The position numbers and the translations under genes are program-made. A stretch of DNA of 29,143 nt from JBKBUF01 sp046290815. GTDB lineage: Bacteria > Bacteroidota > Bacteroidia > Cytophagales > Cytophagaceae. The DNA lies in contig JBKBUF010000041.1 of NCBI GenBank assembly GCA_046290815.1, positions 1 to 29,143 of the forward strand, given 5' to 3'. Position 1 is the first letter of the stretch. Each line of letters begins with the position of its first letter. Below, piece after piece: positions 1 through 8,963 of this stretch. Below the pieces are notes generated by a model. That model saw only the letters and a program-made list of their open reading frames with translations. It was not told where the DNA came from and did not search any database.

Positions 1-34
1 TTTCGAGGACTTCATATTTAAAATTTATGTTGCT

Positions 35-67
35 ATGCCCGGCTCCTATTACCGGGCATTATTTTTT
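35..67 (+). terminator. Intrinsic terminator of an upstream plus-strand gene
   Basis: A perfect 8-bp stem, ATGCCCGG at 35-42 and CCGGGCAT at 52-59, with a 9-nt loop is followed by a T-rich run (TTATTTTTT). The polarity fits a plus-strand gene that ends to the left of this window. Confidence 0.75.
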
Positions 68-219
68 AACAAAGATAATGGTTTTCAGATTATTTACATG
101 CTTAACTTAATGGCATTAATTGTTGAATGTTGAATGAATTAAAACATCATACAATGATAAACTTACATATATAATCGGCTCAATATCCGTCAAATTAATG
201 TATTATTCACCAATTTTGC

Positions 220-813
220 TTATAAGGCAGGCAAAGCACTTCCTCCTATCAACACCCCTGCAAAAACCAAAAGCCATATCTGGATTTTCTTTTCGTCAAA
301 GCTAAAACGCTCCCAAAGGTTATCATTGTACATTATAGTCGCAATAACAAATGCCAGACCATATAAAAAGAATAAATACAATCTTCCCTCCCCTATCTCA
401 AAGACAAAAAGTACAGGAAAGAGCAATAATAAACCAAGCAGGAAAGTTAACATTTCAAAATTACCATACTTCAAACTTGCTTTGACCGACTTCACAATAA
501 CATAAGCTCCGAAATACAGAAAACTCAGAACTCCTGCGATAAGAGTATAAAAATGAAAATCAACATTTTTAACCTTCAGTATTGTGCCGAGCGTAAAGAT
601 AATGAATCCTCCGAAAAGCAATTTTGAAACAGAATTCTCTGATATAAGGAAATAAAATCCGGCCAATGCCAAGATACCAAAAAGGGAAAGGAATATGAGC
701 GTTGAAACTTTCATTTCAGAAGTCACAAAATAGGAAACAATCAAAAGAAGAAAAGTAATAATTATGATACCTTTTTCTATTTTACTGCTATTTACCTTTA
801 AATCTTTCATCAT
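220..813 (-). CDS. Multi-pass membrane protein of unknown function
   Basis: I do not recognise a family. The 197-residue product is almost entirely hydrophobic, with about six predicted transmembrane helices. It has a short basic N-terminus (Met-Met-Lys-Asp-Leu-Lys) and a charged loop (FDEKK) before the last helix. An in-frame TTG at 823-825 gives a slightly longer reading, but the two ATGs at 811-813 and 808-810 are better starts; I chose the first. The gene is divergent from the PagL-like gene at 909, with a shared AT-rich promoter region of about 95 bp. It stands alone on its strand and nothing nearby suggests a role. It is plausibly a small integral membrane protein of the inner membrane. 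Confidence 0.65.
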   Translation of the reverse strand: MMKDLKVNSSKIEKGIIIITFLLLIVSYFVTSEMKVSTLIFLSLFGILALAGFYFLISENSVSKLLFGGFIIFTLGTILKVKNVDFHFYTLIAGVLSFLYFGAYVIVKSVKASLKYGNFEMLTFLLGLLLLFPVLFVFEIGEGRLYLFFLYGLAFVIATIMYNDNLWERFSFDEKKIQIWLLVFAGVLIGGSALPAL

Positions 814-908
814 ACTCAAATTCAAATTTTGAAATAAGTACTTTAATTACTTTCCATTGAAACCAAATTCTTCAAAATTTAGTAAATTTACTTGTTCATT
901 TTTTAAAA

Positions 909-2012
909 ATGCTATTTAAGCCAAAATATTCCCTGTTTTTTCTTTTATCGTTATATATCAGCTTTTCTGCTAATGCCCAGGAGACTGTGCCCGCATTTAC
1001 AATAGAAGGAAAGTTTCACTATGGATATGTTTGGAAACATAGCAGTAAAATTGATGGGGACATCACAGCCCAAAATCCATTTGGTTTTGAGCTGGATTAT
1101 ATAAGACGTTGTTCAGGAGTGAAACCCTGGCAAAGATCATATAAAAATCTGTATTCAGGATATAGTTTATACTATTACCATTTTGATCACAAAAAACCTA
1201 TAGGTGATTTGGCGGCATTTCTTACATATTTATCAAAGCCTATTTTCCGGACTAAAAGGATAGAAATGCTGTACAGGATCGCATTCGGAATCGGGTATGT
1301 CGAAAAAAGATTTCACGAAAGTAAAAACAGCAACAATTTCCTTATCAGCGCAAGAATTAATCATGCGCTAAACGGACAGATAACATTAAGAGCAAAAATT
1401 TCTGAAAAAGTAGTTATCAGCACCGGAGTCGGACTACTTCACTTATCTAACGGCGCATTTAAGATGCCCAATCTTGGTATAAATGTACCATCTGCATTTT
1501 TAGGAATAGGAATCAATTCCGGCAAGTCATGCAATGTCATCAAAGACAGCCTTCCTGAATTCCGGAAAAAAATTGACTGGAACATCGCCGTTTCCGCAGG
1601 ACTTAAAGAATTACCTTCCCAAAGAGGAAATAAATATTTTGCAGGAAGTGTTTCTGTGTATCCCAACTTCAGGGTAACCCGGAAAAGTGGATTAAATGCG
1701 GGGCTGGATTACTTTTATGATAAATCATCCGACCAGTTTTTCCACGACAACCCGGACAAAATTGTTTCGGAACTACCGGAGCATTATATGCGTGTCGGTG
1801 TGGCAGCAGGTCATGAATTATATTTCGGAAAGTTTGCAATGTTGACTCAGATAGGTTACTATCTTTATGACCCGGTAAAAGCTTATGAAAAAATTTACCA
1901 GCGGTACGGACTGAAATTTTATCTGCATGATAAATTTTACATCAGCTATGCTTTGAGAGCACACTTCGGAAGAGCTGAGATAGTTGAATATAGTATGGGA
2001 TTAGCGTTATAA
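909..2012 (+). CDS. PagL-like acyloxyacyl hydrolase (lipid A deacylase family)
   Basis: The 367-residue protein has a signal peptide (residues 1-23, cleavage after SANA) and alternating aromatic/polar strands typical of an outer-membrane beta-barrel. Residues 178-190 read HLSNGAFKMPNLG, which matches the PagL signature carrying the catalytic His and Ser (here H178 and S180), followed by the PN-G turn. PagL enzymes remove the 3-O acyl chain of lipid A in the outer membrane. In the classical enzyme a Glu lies 14 residues after the His; here that position is Asn192. The protein is also about twice the length of proteobacterial PagL, with a second beta-rich half (residues 215-367). It may therefore be a structural relative rather than a proven deacylase. 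It converges on the TlpA-like gene with 18 bp between stops. Confidence 0.7.
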   Translation: MLFKPKYSLFFLLSLYISFSANAQETVPAFTIEGKFHYGYVWKHSSKIDGDITAQNPFGFELDYIRRCSGVKPWQRSYKNLYSGYSLYYYHFDHKKPIGDLAAFLTYLSKPIFRTKRIEMLYRIAFGIGYVEKRFHESKNSNNFLISARINHALNGQITLRAKISEKVVISTGVGLLHLSNGAFKMPNLGINVPSAFLGIGINSGKSCNVIKDSLPEFRKKIDWNIAVSAGLKELPSQRGNKYFAGSVSVYPNFRVTRKSGLNAGLDYFYDKSSDQFFHDNPDKIVSELPEHYMRVGVAAGHELYFGKFAMLTQIGYYLYDPVKAYEKIYQRYGLKFYLHDKFYISYALRAHFGRAEIVEYSMGLAL

Positions 2013-2030
2013 ATCTGAAATCGGAAAATA

Positions 2031-3200
2031 TTAATTCCCCATTACTTCTTTTAGCTTTTCTTCAAGCTGTTTTCCTCTGAGGTTTTTCGCAATAATTACC
2101 CCATCTTTATCCAGTAAAAATGTTGCAGGTATACCCGTGACTTCATATACAGGTGCTATTGAAGACTGCCAGCCTTTCAAATCTGAAACTTGAGGCCATA
2201 GAATTCCATCTTTCTTAATAGCGTTAACCCAGGCTTCTTTGCTGTTATCTAATGAAACCCCATAAATCTCAAACCCTTTATCCCTGTATTTTTTATAGAC
2301 CGACACTACGTTAGGATTTTCAGCCCTGCAAGGACCACACCAGCTTGCCCAGAAATCGATCAAAACATATTTTCCTCTCAATGAAGATAAAGAAATAGTC
2401 TCACCTTCCGGAGAAGGCAAACTGATCTCAGGAGCAGGTTTACCAGGTGCCACCTTGCTATGCTTCTCCTTCTCTTTCATCTCCTGAAGCTGTGCAATCT
2501 GAGCAGTGTACATTTTGGTGTATTTAGATTGAGGAATCTGGTCAGTTAATTTTCTGCATACCTCTACAAGAAAATCATAATCCTCTTCAAAGTTGAGATA
2601 AGTTTCCTGACTCCTGTAATCTTTCGGTTCGAACAACATAGAGAAAACAGCAATACCCGGCAAGGCTTTCTCCACAGATGATTTTACAAATTGTTTGGTA
2701 TTGTCCTGCAATAACTGATATTCTTCCTGCAGTTCCTTCATTGCAGTCGCATTGTTTACCTTTCTTTCTGTTTCAAATTTTTGCTCAAGCTCCATCTTCC
2801 TTTGTTCCCTTTTAATCATCTCCTTCTGGAATTCCAGATAATGTGCGGTGGAAGGAGAGCCTTGGATAGAAACAGAATTCATAAGATTTCCGGCATCGGC
2901 AGTAACCTCAATCTTTTCTGCGTCTGCTATAAATTTGATATATTGATTATCTACACGAAGAGCAAAATAGTCAGGCTCAGGAGTCTTGTAAGTGATTTTA
3001 AAGTTACCATCAGCATCTGCAGTATCTGACCCAATACCATTCTGACCTTCTACGGATACTACAGGATTTTGTAAGTTATTAATGGTGCCGGATACAGTAA
3101 ATTCAAAACCATTGAATAAATTCTTCTCTCTCGCTTTTTCTTTACAGCTAAAAAAAGCGATCAATAAAAAAAAGGAAAAAAGAATATTGAATAATTTCAT
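2031..3200 (-). CDS. TlpA-like thioredoxin-fold lipoprotein with DUF4369-type N-domain
   Basis: This is a periplasm-facing thiol-disulfide protein. From the chosen ATG at 3198-3200 (MKLFN) it has 389 residues. A lipoprotein signal ends at the Cys of FFSCKEK. A beta-rich domain resembling DUF4369 follows (about 30-115), then a charged helical linker (about 120-235), then an AhpC/TSA-thioredoxin domain (about 250-389). The active site is WCGPC (C288 and C291) and the cis-Pro loop is TGIPATF. An ATG five codons upstream (3213-3215) is possible but puts two polar residues and a Tyr ahead of the signal. The gene lies 18 bp downstream of gatB on the same strand, so it is probably co-transcribed with alaS-gatB. 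Such proteins keep periplasmic thiols reduced or serve cytochrome c maturation; the specific client cannot be read from sequence. Confidence 0.85.
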   Translation of the reverse strand: MKLFNILFSFFLLIAFFSCKEKAREKNLFNGFEFTVSGTINNLQNPVVSVEGQNGIGSDTADADGNFKITYKTPEPDYFALRVDNQYIKFIADAEKIEVTADAGNLMNSVSIQGSPSTAHYLEFQKEMIKREQRKMELEQKFETERKVNNATAMKELQEEYQLLQDNTKQFVKSSVEKALPGIAVFSMLFEPKDYRSQETYLNFEEDYDFLVEVCRKLTDQIPQSKYTKMYTAQIAQLQEMKEKEKHSKVAPGKPAPEISLPSPEGETISLSSLRGKYVLIDFWASWCGPCRAENPNVVSVYKKYRDKGFEIYGVSLDNSKEAWVNAIKKDGILWPQVSDLKGWQSSIAPVYEVTGIPATFLLDKDGVIIAKNLRGKQLEEKLKEVMGN

Positions 3201-3218
3201 ATACTTTACAGACAAACA

Positions 3219-4679
3219 TTAATTCATGTTGTCTAAGGTCTTTTTTAATAGTTCATTGGTGATCTTTGGATCTGCTTTTCCTTTGGTAAGTTTCATCACT
3301 TCTCCCATAAACATACCAAGAATACCTGTCTTGCCGCCCTTGTATTCTGCCACCTTTGCAGGATACTTCGCCACCACTTCCTGGATGATCGGAAGAAGGG
3401 AATCAGTATCGCTTTCCTGAATAAGGTTCAGATTTTCTGCTATCTGAATAGGAGTTTTTTGTGAACCATTCAACATTTCAGGGAATATTTTCTGAGAAGC
3501 AGCTGAATGGCTAACTTTACCTGAATCTACAAGAGAAATTAAATCTGCAATAGATTTAGTTGTAACCGGAAACTGGTTGATGTGAAGTGTAAGTTCATTT
3601 AAATAAGACTTCACCGGACCCATAACCCAGTTGGAAGCTGCTTTATAATTAGTGGTATGCTTACATAATTCCTCAAAATAAAGAGCTATCTCTTTAGAAT
3701 CCGTCAACACCTGAGCATCATAAGCTGGAAGCTTATACTCGTTTACGAATCTATTGTATAGCTCATTAGGCAGGCTAGGCATGGATGCCTTTATCTCTGC
3801 TAACCACTGATCGGAAACCTGCAATGGTTGCAGATCGGGTTCAGGAAAATAACGGTAATCATTTAATTCCTCCTTTGTACGCATTCCATAAGTATTTCCG
3901 GTACCTGCATCAAACATTCTGGTCTCAGAATATATCGAATTACCCTTTTCGATCTCCTCTATCTGACGTTCAATTTCATGATCAATCGCTCTCTGAACAT
4001 TTCTTATGGAGTTCATATTCTTCACTTCCACTTTCTTTCCGTATTCCTTAGCACCTTTAAGCATTACTGAAACGTTGGCATCACACCTCAACGAACCTTC
4101 TTCCATGTTCCCATCACAAACCTCCAGGTATCTTACAAGCTTTCTGATTTCAGTCAGCAGTGCAAATGCCTCATCTGACGTCCGGACATCCGGTTCAGTA
4201 ACGATTTCTATAAGCGGTACACCTGCACGATTATAATCTACAAGCGTATCAGTCTCTTCTGCAAGGTGAAGATTTTTACCTGCATCATCCTCCATGTGGA
4301 TTCTGTTAAGACGGATTTTCTTTTCTCCATCTTTAGTTTTAATCATTATATGACCACCTTTACATATCGGAGCTTTGTCCTGAGTAGTTTGATATCCTTT
4401 CGGAAGGTCAGGATAGAAATAATTTTTTCTGTCAAAAAAACTGTAGCGATTTATTTCACAACCGCAGGCAAGTCCCATTTTGATTGCATACTCAACTACC
4501 TTCTTGTTGAGTTTAGGCAGTGTCCCGGGATGTCCTAAAGTTATCACGCTGATATTAGTATTTGGCATGCTACCAAATTCGGTTGAATCAGAAGCAAAAA
4601 TTTTGCTTTTGGTAGCAAGTTGTGCGTGAATTTCGAGACCAATTACCGGTTGATATTTTTCAATTACTGACTTATCCAT
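3219..4679 (-). CDS. gatB: Asp-tRNA(Asn)/Glu-tRNA(Gln) amidotransferase subunit B
   Basis: GatB binds the misacylated Glu-tRNA(Gln) or Asp-tRNA(Asn) and phosphorylates it for transamidation by the GatCAB complex in the cytoplasm. The 486-residue length is normal for the family. The family signature GLEIHAQL lies at residues 14-21, followed by LGHPGTLP and the metal/substrate region FDRKNYFYPDLPKGYQ. The C-terminal YqeY-like tail domain (about residues 335-486) is complete. The gene lies 18 bp downstream of alaS and 18 bp upstream of the TlpA-like gene. gatA and gatC are not in this window. Confidence 0.96.
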   Translation of the reverse strand: MDKSVIEKYQPVIGLEIHAQLATKSKIFASDSTEFGSMPNTNISVITLGHPGTLPKLNKKVVEYAIKMGLACGCEINRYSFFDRKNYFYPDLPKGYQTTQDKAPICKGGHIMIKTKDGEKKIRLNRIHMEDDAGKNLHLAEETDTLVDYNRAGVPLIEIVTEPDVRTSDEAFALLTEIRKLVRYLEVCDGNMEEGSLRCDANVSVMLKGAKEYGKKVEVKNMNSIRNVQRAIDHEIERQIEEIEKGNSIYSETRMFDAGTGNTYGMRTKEELNDYRYFPEPDLQPLQVSDQWLAEIKASMPSLPNELYNRFVNEYKLPAYDAQVLTDSKEIALYFEELCKHTTNYKAASNWVMGPVKSYLNELTLHINQFPVTTKSIADLISLVDSGKVSHSAASQKIFPEMLNGSQKTPIQIAENLNLIQESDTDSLLPIIQEVVAKYPAKVAEYKGGKTGILGMFMGEVMKLTKGKADPKITNELLKKTLDNMN

Positions 4680-4697
4680 GTAAAATTTTAACTCAAA

Positions 4698-7334
4698 TTA
4701 TACTAACTCTTTAATCATTCCTTTTGCCTTTTGAACCACACTGTTAAGACCGCTTAGATTTTTTCCTCCCGCTGTAGCATAAAAAGGCTGGCCTCCTCCC
4801 CCTCCATCAATTTCTTTTGCAAGTTCTTTAACCATGTTTCCCGCATGCAGATTCTTTTCTTTTACAAGATTGTCTGCAATCATAACAGTAACTAATGGCC
4901 TGCCTTCAATATCGGCTGCCAGCACCAGTACAAGGTTTTCAACTTTAGCTTTTAATTCAAAAGCAATATTCTTGATAGCATCAGCAGATGAAATATTAAT
5001 CTTTTCAATGATGTAATTTACAGAATCAGATGCAACAACTTTTTTCAACAATTCAGCTTTGATTTCCTGCCCTTCTTTGGATTTATACTCTTCAAGTTGT
5101 TTTACAAGTTTGTTTTTTTCTTCCTGCAGTTCGTCCACAGCCTTTAAAACATCTTTAGGATTTTTTAAGCGCTCTTTTACTTTTGCTAAAAGGTCTATTT
5201 GCTCGTTCACAAATAATTCCGCTTCATCGGCAGTAACAGCTTCTACCCTTCTTACACCTGCAGCAACAGAACTTTCTGATACTATTTTGAACAATCCTAT
5301 TTTACCGGTAGCAGGAATATGTGTACCTCCGCATAACTCAATTGAATATTGAGGATCAAAAGTTATTACTCTAACATAGTCACCATACTTTTCACCAAAC
5401 AAGGCGGTAGCTCCAAGTTTTTTGGCTTCTTCAATAGGAACATTTCTCTTCTCGTCCAAGGTGATATTTTCTCTGATCTTTCTGTTTACAATTTTCTCTA
5501 CTTTTTCTATTTCTTCATCTGTCATTTTAGAGAAGTGTGAAAAATCAAATCTTAAAACCTTATCATTAACCAAAGATCCCTTTTGCGCAACATGATTTCC
5601 CAGAACCTGTTTTAAAGCCGCATGCAGTAAGTGAGTGGCAGAGTGGTTGTTTTCTGTAAGTCTTCTTCTGCTCTCTTCTACCTCAGCATCGAATTCAGCA
5701 TTCAGGTCCGTAGGTAATTTCTCTGTAATATGAATGATGAGATCGTTCTCCTTCTTAGTATCTATTACAGCAACTTTTTCTTTCCCATTGCTCAAAGTAC
5801 CAGTATCTCCTACCTGACCACCGCTTTCAGCATAAAAGGGAGTAGTATCCAGCACCAGGTGATAAACATCCTTTCCTTTAGCAGATACTTTGCGGTATTT
5901 AACAATTTTTGATTTCGCCTGCAGTGATTCATAACCCACAAACTCCACACCTTCATCTTCACGTACAATAGTCCAATCAGTAGTCTGTGTTGCAGCATCC
6001 TTTTTAGATCTTTCCTTCTGTATAGCCATCTCCTTTTCAAATCCTGCTTCGTCGATGGTATATCCTTTTTCTCTTGCGATCAAAGCTGTAAGATCAACAG
6101 GGAAACCGAAAGTATCATAGAGTTCAAATACTGTTTTACCGTCAATTTTTTTATCGGATTTCTTTGTTTCAATTTCAGCGAAAATCTGATCCAGTTTTTT
6201 CAAACCAATTTCCAGAGTACGCAAAAAAGAAAGTTCTTCTTCCAGTATTACCTTCTGAACAAAATCCTGCTGAGCTTTTAATTCCGGGAATACATTGTCA
6301 AACTGATTAGCTAGAACAGGTACAAGTCTGTTAAGGAAAGGTTGTTTTAAATTCAGAAATGTATAGGCGTAACGAACCGCTCTTCTCAAAATCCTTCTGA
6401 TAACATAACCAGCCTTTACATTAGAAGGCAATTGACCGTCAGCGATAGTAAAAGAAATAGCACGGATATGATCTGACAGTACACGCATGGCAATATCAGT
6501 CTTTTCATCTGCTCCATATTTAATCCCGGAAGCGTCTGAAATAAATTTTATGAGCGGCTGAAATACATCAGTATCATAGTTAGACTTTTTACCCTGAATA
6601 GCCATTGCCAGCCTTTCAAATCCCATACCTGTATCCACATGTTTTGCCGGAAGAGGTTCAAGGTTACCATCTGCTTTTCTGTTGAACTGAATGAATACAT
6701 TGTTCCATATCTCAATCACAAGAGGATTTCCTTCATTCACCAGTTCTTTTCCCGGAAGTTTTTTAACATCTGCTTCATCACGAAGGTCGATATGGATTTC
6801 AGAACAAGGTCCGCATGGCCCCTGATCTCCCATTTCCCAGAAGTTGTCCTTCTTGGATCCGTAGAGTATTCTTTCTTTTGGAAGGTATTTGCTCCATATT
6901 TCGAAAGCTTCATTATCCGGCTCCAATCCCTCAGATTTATCCCCGCCGAAAACTGTTGCATATATTCTGTCAACAGGAAGTTTATATTCTTTAGTAAGCA
7001 ATTCCCATGACCACTCAATCGCTTCCTTCTTAAAATAATCTCCGAATGACCAGTTTCCGAGCATTTCAAACATTGTATGGTGGTAAGTATCGATACCTAC
7101 CTCTTCCAGGTCATTGTGCTTACCGGAAACTCTAAGACATTTTTGTGTGTCTGCTATCCTGGTAAATTTTGCAGGTTGATTGCCAAGGAAAATATCTTTA
7201 AACTGATTCATACCTGCATTGGTAAACATCAGTGTAGGATCATTTTTCACTACAATTGGTGCAGAAGGTACTATCTGATGACCTTTTGATTTGAAAAAAT
7301 CAAGAAATTTTTGTCGTATAGTTTTCGAATCCAT
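4698..7334 (-). CDS. alaS: Alanyl-tRNA synthetase
   Basis: AlaS charges tRNA(Ala) with alanine in the cytoplasm. All domains of a full-length enzyme are present: a class II catalytic core (about 1-250, with RVSGKHNDLEEVG and the GDQGPCGPCSEIH segment), a tRNA-recognition domain, an editing domain and a C-Ala domain with the glycine-rich GGGGGQPFYATAGG near the end. The editing-site zinc motifs are intact: HSATH (HxxxH) and CGGTH (CxxxH) at about residues 564-568 and 668-672. I chose the start MDSKTIRQKF (ATG at 7332-7334, 878 residues); an ATG two codons upstream (7338-7340) is equally possible. It is the first gene of the alaS-gatB-TlpA-like series. On the minus strand TAAATTTG (7454 to 7447) resembles the Bacteroidota -7 element TAnnTTTG, giving a leader of about 100 nt. 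Confidence 0.97.
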   Translation of the reverse strand: MDSKTIRQKFLDFFKSKGHQIVPSAPIVVKNDPTLMFTNAGMNQFKDIFLGNQPAKFTRIADTQKCLRVSGKHNDLEEVGIDTYHHTMFEMLGNWSFGDYFKKEAIEWSWELLTKEYKLPVDRIYATVFGGDKSEGLEPDNEAFEIWSKYLPKERILYGSKKDNFWEMGDQGPCGPCSEIHIDLRDEADVKKLPGKELVNEGNPLVIEIWNNVFIQFNRKADGNLEPLPAKHVDTGMGFERLAMAIQGKKSNYDTDVFQPLIKFISDASGIKYGADEKTDIAMRVLSDHIRAISFTIADGQLPSNVKAGYVIRRILRRAVRYAYTFLNLKQPFLNRLVPVLANQFDNVFPELKAQQDFVQKVILEEELSFLRTLEIGLKKLDQIFAEIETKKSDKKIDGKTVFELYDTFGFPVDLTALIAREKGYTIDEAGFEKEMAIQKERSKKDAATQTTDWTIVREDEGVEFVGYESLQAKSKIVKYRKVSAKGKDVYHLVLDTTPFYAESGGQVGDTGTLSNGKEKVAVIDTKKENDLIIHITEKLPTDLNAEFDAEVEESRRRLTENNHSATHLLHAALKQVLGNHVAQKGSLVNDKVLRFDFSHFSKMTDEEIEKVEKIVNRKIRENITLDEKRNVPIEEAKKLGATALFGEKYGDYVRVITFDPQYSIELCGGTHIPATGKIGLFKIVSESSVAAGVRRVEAVTADEAELFVNEQIDLLAKVKERLKNPKDVLKAVDELQEEKNKLVKQLEEYKSKEGQEIKAELLKKVVASDSVNYIIEKINISSADAIKNIAFELKAKVENLVLVLAADIEGRPLVTVMIADNLVKEKNLHAGNMVKELAKEIDGGGGGQPFYATAGGKNLSGLNSVVQKAKGMIKELV

Positions 7335-7479
7335 TACCATCTTTCAGGACAGCTATCTTTTAATTTTTATATATTTTTTTTAAATTCAATTCTTTCTTCA
7401 ACAAATAAGGTTATTTTTCCGACGTTATTTGCTTTTAAAAGAGGCACAAATTTAGTATAAAATACAGAAGTTTCAGTAA

Positions 7480-8457
7480 ATGGCCAGGATAAAATATTAC
7501 TATGACACAGAAACATGCAAGTATGAAAGACTAAGGGTTAGTACCTGGGATCTCATTCTTAACACTCTGGGTTTTCTCTTTGTTTCATTGCTATTTGCGG
7601 TTTCATTGGTGTTTTTATACAGCAAATATTTCAAATCCCCGAAAGAACTCAGTCTTGCCAAGGAAAACGAAGAGTTAATTATGTATTATGATCTGGTTAA
7701 CAATGAATTAGATCAGATAACACAAATGGTGAAATCTTTGCAGGACCGGGATGAAAGGATTTACAGAGTTGTTTTTGAAGCAGAACCGATTCCTGCCTCA
7801 ATAAGAAACTCCGCATATAGTGGGGTAATCAAGTACAAAGATTTGATTGAAAAAGGGGTCGAAAAAGAAGAGCTGGTGATTTCTACCCTTGAAAGAGTAG
7901 AAAATCTGAAAAAACAGTTATACATCCAGACCCGCAGTCATGACGAAATTGCAAAAATGGCTCAGAATAAAGCACAGATGTTGACCAGTATTCCTGCCAT
8001 ACAGCCCATTCCTAATAAGGAACTTACACGACTGGTATCCGGCTTTGGTATGAGAATTCATCCGATTTATAAAGTTAAAATGATGCATACCGGCTGTGAT
8101 TTCAGCTGTCCGAAGGGTACTCCCATATATGCAACAGGTGATGGTGTGGTAAAATTGGTAACCACCAATTTGGGAGGGTATGGAAAAGAAATTGAAATTG
8201 ACCATGGCTATGGTTACATAACCAAGTATGCTCACCTTGATGGTTTCAAAGTGAAAGTCGGGCAGAAAGTAAAAAGAGGAGAATTGATTGGGTATTCAGG
8301 AAATACCGGTTCATCTACTGCCCCTCATTTGCATTATGAAGTGATGTACAATGGAAAAAAAGTAGACCCTGTTCATTATTTCTTTATCGATTTGTCACCT
8401 GGAGAATACCAGAGAATACTGGAGTTGGCAGCAGTGGAAAACCAATCGCTTTCATAA
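7480..8457 (+). CDS. Membrane-anchored M23 (LytM-type) peptidase
   Basis: This protein is likely a cell-wall metallo-endopeptidase or a regulator of one, anchored in the inner membrane and facing the periplasm. Its 325 residues comprise a short basic cytoplasmic N-terminus, one transmembrane helix (about 25-48), a coiled-coil stretch (about 52-95 and 120-160) and a C-terminal M23 domain (about 175-305). The zinc ligands are in place: H203 and D207 in MHTGCDFSC, and H285 of HLH (283-285). The additional active-site His is H252 in AHLDG. The catalytic set is complete, so it should be an active enzyme rather than an EnvC-like activator. It is followed by the MerR gene on the same strand and is divergent from alaS. 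Confidence 0.92.
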   Translation: MARIKYYYDTETCKYERLRVSTWDLILNTLGFLFVSLLFAVSLVFLYSKYFKSPKELSLAKENEELIMYYDLVNNELDQITQMVKSLQDRDERIYRVVFEAEPIPASIRNSAYSGVIKYKDLIEKGVEKEELVISTLERVENLKKQLYIQTRSHDEIAKMAQNKAQMLTSIPAIQPIPNKELTRLVSGFGMRIHPIYKVKMMHTGCDFSCPKGTPIYATGDGVVKLVTTNLGGYGKEIEIDHGYGYITKYAHLDGFKVKVGQKVKRGELIGYSGNTGSSTAPHLHYEVMYNGKKVDPVHYFFIDLSPGEYQRILELAAVENQSLS

Positions 8458-8566
8458 AGCTTTTTTCATCGAAACCTGCATTTGAATTTAGCTTTTGCAA
8501 TTTGGTTATTATATATTTTTTTGGAATTTCACCTTTTTGCTTTTAGCTTTAAGCTTTGTGCTCCAA

Positions 8567-8905
8567 ATGCCCTACAAGGAAAAAAATATTGAGAAAATGT
8601 ATTACTCGATAGGAGAAGTTGCATCTATGTTTAAAGTTGCACCTTCGCTTATCAGGTTTTGGGAAAGTGAATTTGAGATAATCAATCCTAAAAAAAACAG
8701 GAAAGGAAACAGGCAATTTACAAAAGAAGACATTGAAAATGTAAAAGTGGTGTATCATCTTGTTAAGGAAAAAGGATATACTTTACAAGGCGCCAAGGAG
8801 CATTTGAAACTTCAAAAACATAAAGTGAAAGATAACACAGAGATGATCGAATCTCTGAAAAAATTAAAAGCATTTTTAATTGAATTAAAAAAAGGACTAC
8901 CTTAG
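8567..8905 (+). CDS. MerR-family transcriptional regulator (small, Bacteroidota type)
   Basis: This 112-residue DNA-binding protein has an N-terminal MerR winged helix. Typical motifs are YYSIGEVASMFKV, then SLIRFWESEF and a wing/second helix with NRKGNRQFTKEDI. The C-terminal helix (about 75-112) is short and Lys-rich and would serve for dimerisation. No effector-binding domain or Cys cluster is seen, so the signal is unknown. I chose the ATG at 8567 (MPYKEKNIEK), which matches relatives in this phylum. The reading frame stays open to an ATG at 8495, but that extension is a Phe/Leu-rich stretch from the AT-rich intergenic DNA. The gene lies between the M23 peptidase and dprA on the same strand. 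Confidence 0.88.
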   Translation: MPYKEKNIEKMYYSIGEVASMFKVAPSLIRFWESEFEIINPKKNRKGNRQFTKEDIENVKVVYHLVKEKGYTLQGAKEHLKLQKHKVKDNTEMIESLKKLKAFLIELKKGLP

Positions 8906-8963
8906 TCCCTGAAAAAGGATATCGTTCCTTTATTATCAACAGCTATAGGAAATTTTTTTATAA

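Noticed and set aside
128..146. Short direct repeat TGTTGAA-TGTTGAA
   Set aside because: Only two units in AT-rich intergenic DNA; no evidence that it is more than chance.
6639..7010. 123-codon plus-strand ORF opposite alaS
   Set aside because: It overlaps the conserved catalytic core of alanyl-tRNA synthetase on the other strand; no independent signal.
8495..8566. Longer N-terminus for the MerR regulator
   Set aside because: The extra 24 residues are Phe/Leu-rich translation of AT-rich intergenic DNA. MPYKE at 8567 is the usual start of this family in Bacteroidota.
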